DNA from: Neoscytalidium dimidiatum
Lineage: Eukaryota > Ascomycota > Dothideomycetes > Botryosphaeriales > Botryosphaeriaceae
Direction: 5' to 3'
Length of the DNA: 64,000 nt
Assembly (NCBI GenBank): GCA_037367355.1
Contig: CM074699.1
Location: 1,922,001 to 1,986,000, forward strand
Made by a program: the position numbers and the translations under genes. The notes under the pieces are model-generated. The model did no database searches. It was not told where the DNA came from and was given only the letters and a program-made list of their open reading frames with translations. Shown here in pieces: positions 44,934 through 56,714 of this stretch; position 1 is the stretch's first letter, and each line of letters starts with the position of its first letter.

Positions 44934-46106
44934 ATGCGTTTCGCTCAGCGACTCCTAGCCCTGCCGTGGCTCGCGACCGCCGGCGCAGCCCTCTTATCCT
45001 CCCAGTCTCCCCTGCAGGCGCCGGCGCCCGCCACACTCAACCTCAACATCTCCGCCACGCTCTTCGCCGAGCTCGAGGAGCTTGCGCGCATCGTCGACAT
45101 ATCCTATTGCGTAGGCGTCGCTGGCCTAGGGATCACAAAGCCGTTCCAGTGTCCTAGTCGCTGCAACGAGTTCCCCGACTTCGAACTGGTGAACGTCAGT
45201 AGCGCCCTGACTGACATAGGAAAGTCTCATCGTCTCTGACAGGCATAGGCTTGGAATACTGGTCCACTCCTCTCCGACTCTTGCGGTTACGTTGCTCTCT
45301 CTCACCCTCCTTCTGAGCCTCGTATAATCTTAGCATTCCGCGGCACCTACTCTCTGACTAATACGATTGTTGACCTGTCGACCAATCCCCAGGAATACAT
45401 CCCGTATCCTGGGAACGATGATGATGGCAACGGAAAGGATGGCGCGCCGGACGCGAACCCCCCTAAATGCATGAACTGCACCGTTCATACCGGATTCTAT
45501 CAATCCTGGATTAATACACGGAACCTGATACTGCCAGATGTTGCCGCCGCCCTGAAGAAGCATCCGGACTATAGGCTTACATTGGTTGGCCACTCGCTCG
45601 GCGGAGCAGTCGCAGCTTTGGCAGCATTGGACTTCAAGGCTCGCGGCTGGGATCCTCAAGTCACGACGTTTGGTGAGCCGCGTGTTGGCAACGAAGGACT
45701 GGTGCGATACATCGACTCTCGGTTCAACGTGGGGGAAAACATGACTGTTGGAAACGACACAGATATCAGGTTCAGGCGGGTCACACACGTGGCAGACCCG
45801 GTACCATTGCTGCCTCTGGAAGAATGGGGATACCACATGCACGGCGGGGAGATCTTCATCGGCAAGGCTGAGCTGCCCCCAGGCGTTGCCGACATCCGCA
45901 TCTGCTCAGCTGACGAAGATCCGGATTGCATCGCTGGCGACGATCCCGCCGCGTGGATCCCTTCGCGGTTCAAGCTCTGGCAGCTCTTCTGGGCGCATCG
46001 CGACTATTTCTGGAGACTCGGACTGTGTGTTCCCGGGGGCGATCCCTGGGACTGGAAGGGCAGGTACCCGCCCGTCGACGACCCGCGTGAGGAGGACGAG
46101 CTGTAA
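44934..46106 (+). CDS. Secreted class 3 (alpha/beta hydrolase) lipase
   Basis: Two exons: 44934-45194 and 45249-46106; the 54-nt intron (acceptor CATAG) gives 372 aa. The signal peptide covers about residues 1-22 (MRFAQRLLALPWLATAGAAL). Class 3 lipase features: IVDISYCVGVAG, oxyanion-hole region ILAFRGT, nucleophile elbow LTLVGHSLGGAVAAL, then catalytic Asp in HVADPVPLLP and His in WGYHMHGGEIFIG. Paired cysteines (CMNCTVHTGF, ICSADEDPDCIAG) fit a secreted enzyme. It would hydrolyse triacylglycerol or related esters outside the cell. The acceptor was chosen because it gives AWNTGPLLSDSCGY, matching the family; using the earlier CAG gives a stop. Length is typical. Confidence 0.9.
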
Positions 46107-47515
46107 CGTGCGGCCACCACTTCGTAATTGATTCGTTTGTCTGGGTTTTGGGGAAACCAACGGGGTTGCTTTTGGCGGATACAGTGATACATGTGAGGCG
46201 CGGGGCTGGAATGGTACAGCGCTGGTGTTGGGGCATACAAAATTGATACCACGTAGCAGAGGTGACGACAGGCTTTGCACGATTCTGAATTGATGGAATC
46301 CCTAGTTTTTCAGCTTCTGGCTTGGCAGCTAGGTGCATGCGAACAGGTAACCACACACGTACGCGTCTCGCAGGTCATTCGCAGCGGAGGCAGATGAGCG
46401 GCTCGTGTTCAGCCACGCGTAAACAGGCACCCGAATGAATTTTTCGGCAAGGCGCTCGCCAAAAGTGGGGTGTGATTGGAGGTGCATGTGAAATGACGGT
46501 ACCTGAACGGCACGCGGCTGGCATGATCCCTCAGTCTGCCAATCTGACACGGCGGCGGGCTGCTCAGGCCTCAGGGTGGTGCTTCGGGATATGGGGTGGC
46601 GGGAGATGTTTGCCTAGCGATTCCTGGGACGCAGCGAATCTCAAACATTCTGGCTGCGTCCCCGGTTGCATGACTCGGGGCGCGCCGTTCCTGGACACTC
46701 GACCGGGCCTGCATGCGCTCGCCGTTGGGCAGAGCAGCGCTGATGTATGCCAAGGCCGGGGAGATTGGGACTGGTGTGGCTGCGCGATGCCATTAAGGTG
46801 AGACCGCGAGAGGCGGGCGGCGTGCAGTGCTGGGGCGTTGGGCAACAACGCCATGACTCTGGTTCACGTGTGCATGAAGCCAGCAGGGCGCGATCTGTCA
46901 TGCCGCCGGCGCACGGGATATTTGCGCGCGCGCCAGGTCCCTGCTGCGGGCCTGCGGCGTCATTGCGCGATTTGAAGCGGAGCAGGCGCAGCTGCAGCTC
47001 TATTTTCGTTGGTCAAGCTTCTTCGCCTGCGCACTGGAGCCTTTCGATCGTGTCGTATCGTATCGCCGGCCACCATCTCTGCGCTCTCCGCTTGCGCGCC
47101 CGCTGCCCGCTGCCGCTGCCCGCTGCCCGCTGCCCACTACCGTCACCCCTACAACCACTCCGCGCCCCAGCACCACCAACACCAACTCCGACAACCACCC
47201 CAGCTCCCACACCATTCCACAGCACAGCCTATCCCAGCATCCGCTACCCGCGAGCGAGCGCGCCAAACCCCACCCTCCGCCGCCTCAATTCTCCCGGCGC
47301 AAGCGACCCGCCCGCCGACCCAGAGCCCGCGCCGCCGCATTTCAGGGTCCACACATTGCTGCCTGTCAAAGCTTGCCTTCTGCCCAGGATCCCGCGAGCC
47401 AAAAGCCCGCGAGTCCCCAGGAGCGCAGGCCCTCTGTGACTCGCTGCGCTGCGCCGCCTGACCGACATCGAGTTGCGACTCCGACGCTGGCGCCCCGCCA
47501 GCAGCCTCGCCGCAC
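46107..47515. other. Intergenic region, promoter of the ArfGAP gene
   Basis: 1.4 kb, GC-rich toward the right with repeated CGCTGCC-type units near 47100-47140 and CACCA/ACAAC runs near 47160-47215. ORFs here are low-complexity (Pro/Arg/Ala) and overlap on both strands. Confidence 0.5.
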
Positions 47516-50500
47516 ATGGGCAACGTCAGTAGCCGCCAGGGCGAGGGCGATCCTCTGTTCCTGCGCGACCAGAATCGCTGTGCGTCGAGCCTCCACCTCT
47601 CTCTCCTGAATCTACACTGACCTCTTTGTGCAGTCTCCATCACTGCGCTCACCGTCACCAACTCGCGCAACCGCGTACTCTTGAACATCACGCCTAACGC
47701 CTTCCCTGCCACCCGCTACACCGCGAAGAGGGATTTCGGGGATGATACCGTTGTAGACTACGTTCAGGTGCGCCGCCTCACCTTGACTTAGGTGCGGCCA
47801 AGGCGGGGCTCAGACTGACTTGCAACTGATAGGACCCCGAGGCGTCGCCCACAGCGCCGCCCAACTTCTTGCTCCGTTTGTCTAACGATGACGATCTCTT
47901 TTTCAACTTCACCTTTGTTCTCAGGCAGACCCAGGCATTTCAGACTGCCAGTAATCCCGCCATACCTGTCAGCACGCTTGCGCCCGTTGACACCGTGATC
48001 AACGGCCTCACCTTTGTCTTCGCGCCGAGCAGCAAGGAGCTGGACAATCTGGTCACCAGAGAATTTCATGCCGACCCAAATCTTCACAAAAACCCGAATG
48101 TCGAGTTGGTCGGCGACTACTCAACTTTAGGCAACCAGTCAGTCCAGTTTCAGTGGTCCTGGAAATGGAGGCCGCCGCGGACGTTGGAGGATAGAGGAGG
48201 CGGTTGGAGGAACAGCTGCAGTGTACGTGGATGATTTTCCATGCGAATTAAAGACCTTCTGACGATCTGCCAGTTCGTCGAATACGACCCACGCGCGCAT
48301 CGTTTGGATACGCTCGCAACCTTCGCATTCTGGGTCCAAAGTAAGACATGCCTCATTCGAGCTTTGGCACAGCGTACTAAATTGATCCAAGACACGCAGA
48401 GAGCTGTCCCTCTAAGCCCAAAGACGCCGTCTCCCCATCTCGAATTGAGTGTACCACCGAGGCTTCGGGTTCCTTCCGCACAATCGATTGAATCTCGCGT
48501 CAGTGACTCGGACGGCGCCGAATTCAAAGACGCTCGAGAACCTTCATCGCCTGCCATCGAGGCAATTCCCGAGCATAGCCTAGGCTTGGTTCCCACGCAT
48601 ACAACCTATCAGAGCAACCCCCTCAGTCTGACCACCACTAACAACACTCTCAGCACGGTCAAAGTGGATCTCTCATGTCAAAGGCCTGCAGAGGATATCA
48701 GTGCTCTGGATGACGGTCCCGTTTTTCGTGCTAACCTTAAAAACTTTGAGAAGAACACATCGGATATGCGCTCAAAATGGAAGAGGGTGCTCAAGAAGGC
48801 AGAAGCTACGCTGGAAGCTCAAGTTATGTGCAACAACGCCGTCTCCGATCTCATCGAGGCCTTGAAGGACACTGCGACTCCTAATTCCAACCCTGTGCAG
48901 CCGGCTATCGACCATTATTTCGACAAAATCGCGCGTGAGATCCTGGCTTACGAGAAGCTCAACACGATCAATGTGCAGAAACTCATTATCGATCCCATTT
49001 CTAAGCTCTACAACGTGGACATCAAACAGGCCGAAGCCAAGAAGAAAGATTTTGAGGAAGAGAGCAAGGAGTATTACTCCTACGTCAGCCGCTATCTTGG
49101 ACAAAGGCAGGATTCGATGAAGGAGAAGAGGCGGACTGAGACGGACACCAAGTACCAGACAAAGCGCAGGAATTTCGAGCTGAAGCGGTTCGACTACTCT
49201 TCCTACATCCAGGATTTGAACGGTGGAAGGAAGAATCAAGAGGTCTTATCGTACTTGACCAAGTACGCCGATGCTCAGGCCAAGGGGTTCATGGCCGCTG
49301 CCGAAAAGGTGAAGTCAATGCTTCCGCAGCTTGAGGCGCTCACGCAGGAAGTGAAGGAGGCCGATAAAGAATTCCAGCTCCAGCGTGCCGAGCGCGAGGA
49401 GAAGCGGAGAGCTCTTGAGAAAAGTGGGACCGCATACAAGGAGCCGGAAGTCAGCACAATGTCGACGCTTGCCCAAGCCAACGGAGGAATTGCTTCGCCA
49501 GAGGCCACGCGCTCCGAGAGCTTGGCCCCTGCCTTCAAGAGCACCGTCTCTCCGCCTCCAGTTGTGGGATCTCCGCCCTCGACTGCAGTGATTCCTGTAA
49601 CCCCAGGCTTGGCTGGTGGACCTCCTGGTGGGAACCTGCCGGGAGGTAGTCCAGGCCAGAACAAGTTCAAGGGTATTCGTGATCTGGAGGACAAAGCTGG
49701 GGGAGATGGTCAGGATACGCATCCTCCGCACAAGGAGGGTCTGCTTTGGGCTCTCAGCCGACCTGGAAGCCACATGGATCCGAAGGGATTGAACAAACAA
49801 GCTTGGCACAAGTACGTCCAACCTTCCTCTTCTGTGTCCCCGTTTGCTGATTTTCGTAAAGATTCTGGATCACTGTTGGCGAAGGCAAGCTTTCTGAGTA
49901 TTCCGATTGGAAGAACAAAATGAACTTGCATATGACACCGATTGACCTCCGAGTTGCCTCGGTCCGGGAGGCTCGCAATTCCGAAAGGAGATTCTGTTTC
50001 GAAGTCATAACTCCTCAATTTACGCGTGTCTACCAGACTACGGGTGAGGAGGAGCTCCGCACTTGGATCAATGCAATCAACAACGCGCTGCAGACGGCTG
50101 TGGAGAACAAGGGAATCGCCGACCCTGTATCAACAGAGTCTTTGGACAAGTCGACACGTAGGGATATTGCCTCGGTCCTCACTGGAAAGAGCACGTCATT
50201 GTCTGGCCACAGAAGTACCGGGAACACGAGCAAGGACAAGCCTGTTTCACGCCATGCGACGGTCGGCGACAGGCCTTCTTACCGCAATTCTGAACCATCT
50301 GGGGAGGCTAACAGACTCCTCGAGCAGATTCGGGAAGCTGACGCCGGAAACAAATACTGTGCGGATTGTGGGTCTGAGAGTAAGGTTGATTGGGTCTCCA
50401 TCAATCTTGGCATCGTCGTTTGCATTGAGTGCAGTGGCATTCACCGTTCTCTAGGTACTCACATCTCAAAGGTTCGCTCACTTACATTGGACGTCCATTC

Positions 50501-51260
50501 CTTCACACAAGATATTATTGAGGTTCTCTTCAAGATTGGTAATCGCGTCAGCAACATGATCTGGGAGGCCAAGCTTGATCGGTCCATGAAACCTACTCCG
50601 ACTTCGACTCGGGAGCAGCGACTTAGGTTTATCAACCAGAAGTACGCCGAACGAGCCTTTGTACAGCCAATTTCTGCCACGTTGTCGCACTACGCAACTC
50701 CGGACGAGACACTTCTTGCATCGGTCAAGAAGAATGACATTCAGAATGTCCTCTACGCGCTTGCGCTCAAAGCGAATCCCAATACAACAGACAAGTCTCG
50801 TAATACTCCGGCAGTGTACCTTGCACTGTCAGCTGCGGACCCCGCTTCACCAGCGGACACTGCCTCTCCTGCTAGCTCTCCAGGACACGCTCCCCAAGGT
50901 GCTCCCACAGGGGGCAGGAAGCCTTTCCCTGTTGCAGAGTTATTAATTCAAAACGGAGCAGAGCTGCCCAACACACCGGCACCTTTCCCCCTCAGCATAT
51001 CTGCACGGTTGTACTTGGAACAGAAGGAGGACCAGCTCAATGGAAGGCGACCTGGAGCAAGCAGTGTCCAAAACGGGAACAATAGTTCCAACAGCAGCGG
51101 CGGCGACACTTTAACGGCCCTGCCAACAATCATGGCGGGTAACGGAAGCTCGCCAGGTGAGCGGACCAAAGAACGGGATGCTAAGTTGCAAAAGCGCGTT
51201 TCAGCGGGCGGTAGGCTGATGAAGTCTGATGAGTCGTACAGTTCGCGGCGGATGTTCTGA
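47516..51260 (+). CDS. csx2: ArfGAP with BAR, PH and ankyrin regions (Csx2-type)
   Basis: Six exons: 47516-47579, 47634-47767, 47833-48222, 48274-48340, 48392-49811 and 49862-51260; 1157 aa. The N-terminus MGNVSSR has Gly2 and Ser6 as in N-myristoylated proteins. A beta-rich N-terminal region is followed by a BAR-like coiled region (about 380-610; FEKNTSDMRSKWKRVLKKAE, then EYYSYVSRYLGQRQDSMKEK). A PH domain (about 670-790, KEGLLWAL, FWITVGEGKLSEYS) is split by intron 5. The ArfGAP zinc finger (CADCGSESKVDW, then CIECSGIHRSLG) has C-x2-C, C-x2-C and the catalytic Arg in HRSLG. Ankyrin-like segments follow (LLASVKKNDIQNVLYAL, PVAELLIQNGAELP). It should stimulate GTP hydrolysis on Arf at curved endosome/Golgi membranes. 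The 51-nt intron 4 is a multiple of three without stops, so retention would still be coding. Confidence 0.9.
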
Positions 51261-52681
51261 AGTGTAAGAGCGGCGTCTGGAGTTACGAAGAGGCGGGCAA
51301 GAGCACGGAGGGTTTCGGGACTGTCGCGGGTCTCTGCAAAATTCCTGTGCTGGGAATGACACGACTGGCGGATTCTGGACAGACTTGATGGTGGCTGTCT
51401 GGAAAATATTTTTTTTCTTTTCTTCGCGGGGAAGACCTTTCCAGGCGAAGCAATGTCTCCCTGTTCTACGGCGTTCTGGTGAAGGCTTAGGGTGCGCAAA
51501 TGTCGCAGGCAGGTGGGCAGGCAGAGGGGAATGGATTTTTCTCCCCTCTGCGGTGGATCATCAAATCTCAGGACCGGAGGCGTTCGGTTGATTTGACGGG
51601 TTGACGGCGGCAGTTGCGGCTGTCCGTTGGATAGGGATACTCAAAAGAACAGCTCATTACAGCTGACGAGTATTCGTTGGATTACGGACAGGTGACGAGA
51701 AGCATGACCGGAAACTTTTTATTTTCCCCTTTTCTCATTGCTCTTCGTTCCCTCGGGCTAAGCAGCGAGGGATTTGTGCTACTAGCTGCTTTATTTCTCG
51801 CCTTCACGGTTGGGCGGCTGCTCTGCGGTATTCCTTGTTCATTGTTCTTTCTTCTTTGTTTCTACCCTCTTGTTTTTTTTTTTTTAACACGTCTTGTTTC
51901 CTTTCCCTCCTATTTGCAAAAGGCTGCGCGGGCTCTGTATGATGAAGGAGAGCGAACACAGAGATATCACAAGAAACGAGGGGATGGGCTTTAATCTGTA
52001 ATGAGTATTAGTGACGCGCTGCCGTCAAAGAGTATGGTTCGGAGAGAAAAGGAGCCACGCACATGGACTACAGAGAAGAACAAAAAAATTCCAACATGTT
52101 AAGGCCGGTCAGTTGATGAAAGAGGCTTCCTCGAAGTTTCCTTAAGCTGTGTATCTCGCCCCCTGCCGTATGAATAAACTTATTTCTGCGTCATCGTATT
52201 GGGGCTGGTCGCCTGATACAAGGCTCGCCTGCATGAGCACAGATAACGTTGTCGTCTGACGCAGGCTTTCAAGGTTCGGCAGTTGGAATGCAGCTGCCGA
52301 GGATTTGATTCATGCAGGTTGAACCTGCGGTAAAAACCTACCCACACAGTCGGGTTAGGATCGTCCGGGCCGAATATGTTACTTGCGGTCCTATTTTAAA
52401 AAGTCGACATCTCCGTAACCCGGGCCGGGCCTCGGAGAGAAATTAACAGCGCATCGGCTGGATTCTTGACCGTAGTTTACACCTAACTTACATTGTCTCA
52501 TATACTCGCTAGGACGGACGCTCTTACTGAATAAATCCGGAAGGAAGCTTGCATTTCCGATCCTGCTGTCTGAGAGTTGCCTAGCTACGCACATATACGA
52601 GACTCAAGAGACCGTTAAGGGAGAAGGGGGGAAAGTCTTGAAAAGATAAAGAGAGTACTGGTAGCGGTACGACCGTCGACG
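51261..52681. other. Intergenic region
   Basis: 3' UTR of the ArfGAP gene and promoter of the next gene. T-rich tracts lie near 51408-51420 and 51869-51880. No supported gene. Confidence 0.55.
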
Positions 52682-52794
52682 ATGTCGACTCCGCCGCAAG
52701 TACCTGGCACGACAAGTCCTCACCACCAAGACCCCGCGCCACCGGACAACGACGACGCCCACCACCCACCGAGAACATCCGACGGTCAAGGAAC

Positions 52795-52839
<45 letters not shown>

Positions 52840-53687
52840 CTCCTTCGACATCGCCGCCGTCGTCGTCGTCGTCGTCGCCGCCGCCCTCCTTCGACATCGC
52901 CGCCCACAAATCCGCCATCCGCGCCTCCGTCTGGACCCGCCTCGACGCCGTCGCCCGGCCGGACTCGCGCTTCGACCGCGACCACTCATCCTTCATCGCC
53001 GACTTTTCCGGTTCGCGCGCCGCCGTCGACCGCGTCGCCGCGCTGCCCGAGTACGCGCGCGCGCGGACCGTCTTCGTCGCGCCCGACAACTGCCTCGAGG
53101 CCCTGCGCGCCCGCGTGTTGGCGGACGGGAAGACGCTGCTGCTGACGACGTATGCGATCAGGCGCGGGTTCGTGGTGCTGGAGCCGGAGGCGGTGGAGAG
53201 GGATGGGAGGGGCGTATGGTATGCGGCGACGCTGGATGGGATGGAGGGCGTGGGCAGGCATGTCGGGTTGGAGGAGATGCGGGAGCAGGGATGGAGGGTG
53301 GATTTGCTGGTGACAGGGACCGGGGCGGTGAGTGAGCGGGGCGTGAGGTTCGGTAAGGGGCATGGGTTTTTCGATCTCGAATGGGCGATGTTGTATTCGG
53401 TTGGTGTTGTAGGGCTGGGGGCGCCGGTGGTGGGTGTCGTGCATGATTGTCAGGTTGTGCGGGATGGAGATGTGGTGTTGAGGCCGGATGTGTTCGACAC
53501 GGTTTGTGATGTGGTGGCCACGCCGACGAGGACAATTATGGTGGAGGATGCGAAGAAACCTGCCATGGGGATTCTGTGGGATCGGTTGGCGGAGGGGATG
53601 GAGGAGAGTATTCCACCGCTAAGGGAATTGAGAGAGATGCAGAAGAAGGAGGGAAAGTCAAGTACGGTGGGTCTTAGGAGGGAGTAG
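52682..53687 (+). CDS. 5-formyltetrahydrofolate cyclo-ligase-like protein, frame broken near N-terminus
   Basis: The body frame (from about 52890 to TAG at 53685-53687) encodes SFDIAAHKSAIRASVWTRLD, ARTVFVAPDNCLEALR, KTLLLTTYAIRRGFVVL, RVDLLVTGTGAVSERGVRFG, KGHGFFDLEWAMLYSVG and PVVGVVHDCQVV. This matches the 5-FTHF cyclo-ligase / MTHFSD-like fold, with the glycine-rich phosphate loop GVRFGKGHGFFD. The only nearby ATG (52682) is in another frame, reading MSTPPQVPGTTS and a poly-Ser run. A perfect 46-bp tandem duplication (52813-52904) shifts the frame by one; removing one unit joins ATG and body. Alternatively a 91-nt intron 52700-52790 also restores frame, at the cost of a poly-Arg run. Either way the body is about 265 aa. 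Its role in folate or RNA metabolism is inferred from family. Confidence 0.7.
52813..52904. repeat. Perfect 46-bp tandem duplication
   Basis: 52813-52858 and 52859-52904 are identical. Each unit has six GTC triplets, then GCC repeats and CTCCTTCGACATCGCCGCC. Upstream of it GTC/TCG triplets extend to about 52796. The unit length (46) is not a multiple of three and lies inside the coding region. Confidence 0.95.
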
Positions 53688-54273
53688 ATAGATGAGGTCA
53701 CTTGCATCGGATTTCTCACCGTGCACCTGCAGGTGATTAGAAGCATCCCAAGAATTGGTATGCACAGAAAGGTATCGACGATAGAATTTTAGTACTTGAC
53801 TAATCTGAAACACCATAGCTTGTGCAGTTGGGGTGCGGTGTAGTCTCGGCTGTGTCCGGTACTCAAGGTCAACGTTTGACGTCAAAAACAAACCCGGATG
53901 CTTATTGGCAGAGTATAATAATTAGAATGAACAGTAAGCACACCCATATCCCCTATCTTTCATATGGTAATGTGTATCAATCGCCAGGACGTAACTGGGA
54001 AGAGTACAATGTCGATTGACGGCCTCCGGACTGCTTCAACTTCCCTTTTACGTCCACAAAGCATTGCAGAACGCAAATGGTAAGAGCTCACCCGCACGCG
54101 CAAGGCAGATGTCAGCCTCGCGATAGGCTAGACTATAGTCGGCTGAATCATAGACCACCCTCAGCCAGGCTCCTGTTGACTTCCGCCTTGGACCACCTTG
54201 TAGCTCTATTTCCACCCAGACTATCTCTGTCCGCATTGCTTGCTTGCGTCGCAAACTAACTCATCTTGTCTCT
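53688..54273. other. Intergenic region between convergent genes
   Basis: No gene supported. AT-richer DNA downstream of the cyclo-ligase-like gene and of the decayed MYND gene. Confidence 0.5.
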
Positions 54274-55071
54274 CTAGTCCTGGCTAGGGCTGTTTGTGCG
54301 ATACGCCGCTTTCAATTCCTCCCACTCTGTATACACGCCGACACCTTCCCCAATGCCTTTCCCTTCGCCGCCAGCACACGGGAATCTATCGGTCGCCGGT
54401 GCCCGGCCCACCATCTTGACCACATGTTCCCAATTATCGCCGAAGTCGTACGCGTAGGCACAATTCAATCCCCTATACTCGTCCTTATCAAAGAGCTCAA
54501 ACAGCCTAGTTCTGCCCGCGTTCTTCTCCGGCGTACGTGGATGAGGCCTCTACATATTGCCCATACCGGAATCCACGAGGGGCATCCTCATATCCGAATC
54601 CTCCGGAACTTTGATGCAAATGAGATACTCCCTCGGCTCATCGGCATCATCGTTTTCAAACGATCCGCAGCGGTTAATTCGGGAATTGTGCCTAGTCACC
54701 TTCTTCATGAAACTCGCGATCGCCGTCTCACTAACCTACGGGCTCGTATAGGCGAGGTCCTTGACAGTGAAAGCCCGGTCGTGGGTGCCTGCCCAGCCAA
54801 AGGCGACCTGCAGGGCTCGGCGCAGCTCGTAGAAAGTGGCGCGGGTGGGGCAAGAGAGTATGCGTTTGACGGGAGGGTCGGTAATATTTTTCGGGCATAC
54901 TTGGGCTTCAAGGAGGTAGTTTGGACGCTTGCAGTCCGGCTTGTGAGTGGGCCAGTGAGAGTATTGGCAGTCTTCGGAGCAGCAAGCGACGGTGCGGCAG
55001 CGGGAGCAGCGGCTGAGATTGGTGTCCTGCTTCTGACAGGTAAAGCAGCTGGTGGGTAGCGCATTGGCCTC
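54274..55071 (-). pseudogene. Decayed MYND zinc finger + pRiA4b ORF-3-like (MM3350) gene
   Basis: One minus-strand frame carries a full MYND finger (CFTCQKQDTNLSRCSRC, then CCSEDCQYSHWPTHKPDC). It continues with LQVAFGWAGTHDRAFTVKDL, ICIKVPEDSD and LFELFDKDEYRGLNCAYAYD, then FGDNWEHVVKMVGRAP, characteristic of the pRiA4b ORF-3/MM3350 family, fused to MYND in some fungi. Two in-frame TAG codons interrupt it, at 54736-54738 and 54550-54552; the final stop is TAG at 54274-54276. No in-frame ATG is visible just upstream of the finger. The frame itself never shifts. Small introns could in principle remove both stops (48 nt from 54740 to 54693; a weak-donor 51-nt one near 54575-54525), so a functional spliced gene cannot be excluded. 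I favour a pseudogene by point mutation. Confidence 0.7.
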
Positions 55072-56714
55072 GGGTGATATTGTGCTTCGTATATCCGGTG
55101 TAGTCTGAGTCGACGTATAGAATGAGAGTCAGAGATGATGTGACTTTGGGTTGGAGATGGACGTCAAACGGGAAGACGCGTCGCGACGCGACTTCCCAGA
55201 AAGTCTAAATCGCGCGGCAGGTGACATGCCGCATTAGCCCCTTGCTTCAACGGCTCGGAGATGAGCTCCTCGGCCCTCTCTTATCCTTCTCTCTAACCTC
55301 CTTCAACGAGCGGCAATCGCCAACAACGGCGGAATATTCACAGTACTCGTACGGAACCAAGTCCGATTTTCAATCGGTTTTTTTCACAGATTCACCTTTG
55401 ATAGCCTTTAGCTCCGTTATATCCGAAACTCAGCCGACGCTTCAGCTTTGAACTGAGGTGTTGCAGTCGTCACCGAAACAATACACCACTAGTAAGATCA
55501 TGGGCCTTTCTAACGAGCCAGCGGGCCTATATGAATGGAACGTTTGCATCGTTTCTGGGGGCGCTATGGTGAACTCTGACAAGTATCAGTGAGGCTTAGT
55601 CGCTGACGACTACCTACGTCGTATCACTACGTGGCTTCAGCCCTGTTACTCAGATTCTTATGGAGGTGAAAGCGATTTCTGCAATCGGCGCAGCACCGTG
55701 AGTCTTGGATTGTAGTTCGGCACACAACAAGGAAACCTTTGTTGGGCGGTACGACTGACAAATGAGATTCAGGAATGTGAGAATTAGAGCCTGGGCATTG
55801 CTGAAACGCGGTATAAGAGATGAAGGTGAGAGGTGGGATGGAAGATGAAGCGGTGGAAGAGGTTGGATGATGTCATAGTCGGGGAAGCGAGCAGGTGGCA
55901 CAGCTTGAGAATCCGTCGCAGCCGACACGAGGACCCAGGCGGTTGGCGTCGTGACGAGACGATGATCGCAAAGAGAGGGGCGGGCGAGCTCAGGGAGGCG
56001 CGGGCGTTATCAAGAAAGTCAGGTGGTGGCCAGCGCGAAGAGTGAGGTAAGGGTCGTCGGGTAGAGGGCGAGCAAGGTCGCACTTGATCGTGCGAGCTTT
56101 GGTGCGAGGGCTGCTCGTACATACATGCAGTGTTCACGCCGCGGGAAGGCCGGGAGAGGCGCTGCAGCAGTGGAGTCTGCGCAGCTACTGCCGAGCCGCA
56201 CAAGCATTCCTGCCAGCCCTGCGAAAAGCTTGAGTCGGGCCTTCCGCACCGCGCGTCCGCCCACATCATCGCTGAAACGACGGCACACAAGCAGAAGAAA
56301 ATACTATCGGATTCCCGTCAGAAGCTCGCACGATCGTGTGCACGGCAAGTCAATCCAGGAATGGGCCAAACAACGACGCCAGAAGGGGCCAAGCATGGGG
56401 TGATGGTTGCAAACCCTGAGCAAGCCACACTCGGGCAGTGACGCAAAAGGAAAGATGAACGCCGGCTTATCTTCACGGCTTGCCAGTGCCTGCGAACTGT
56501 GCTATCTCCACTATTTATCTCGGACCTGCTCGGGCGCAGTGGCACCAGACCTACCCGATTGCTTTTGAATCCCGCTGCATCCGTCCCCAGCTGAACTCCA
56601 CGTCTCTCCCTTCTCTCAATTCGCGTACTGCTGTCTCTTCCCCCAGTCTGTTGCCACTGCTTCCCGCGGCGAGCTGCCACTCTCCGATCCCCGCGTGGGC
56701 CCTGATACGCGACC
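55072..56714. other. Intergenic region, promoter of the DHA1 transporter
   Basis: No supported gene. Short ORFs on both strands show no motif. CT-rich DNA precedes the ATG at 56715. Confidence 0.5.

Noticed and set aside
46747..47439. 230-aa Pro/Arg-rich ORF upstream of the ArfGAP gene
   Set aside because: Low complexity, overlaps other-strand ORFs of similar size, no domain; treated as promoter DNA.
54244..55059. 271-aa plus-strand ORF
   Set aside because: It is the complement of the MYND-pRiA4b frame, which has recognisable domains; the plus-strand product has none.
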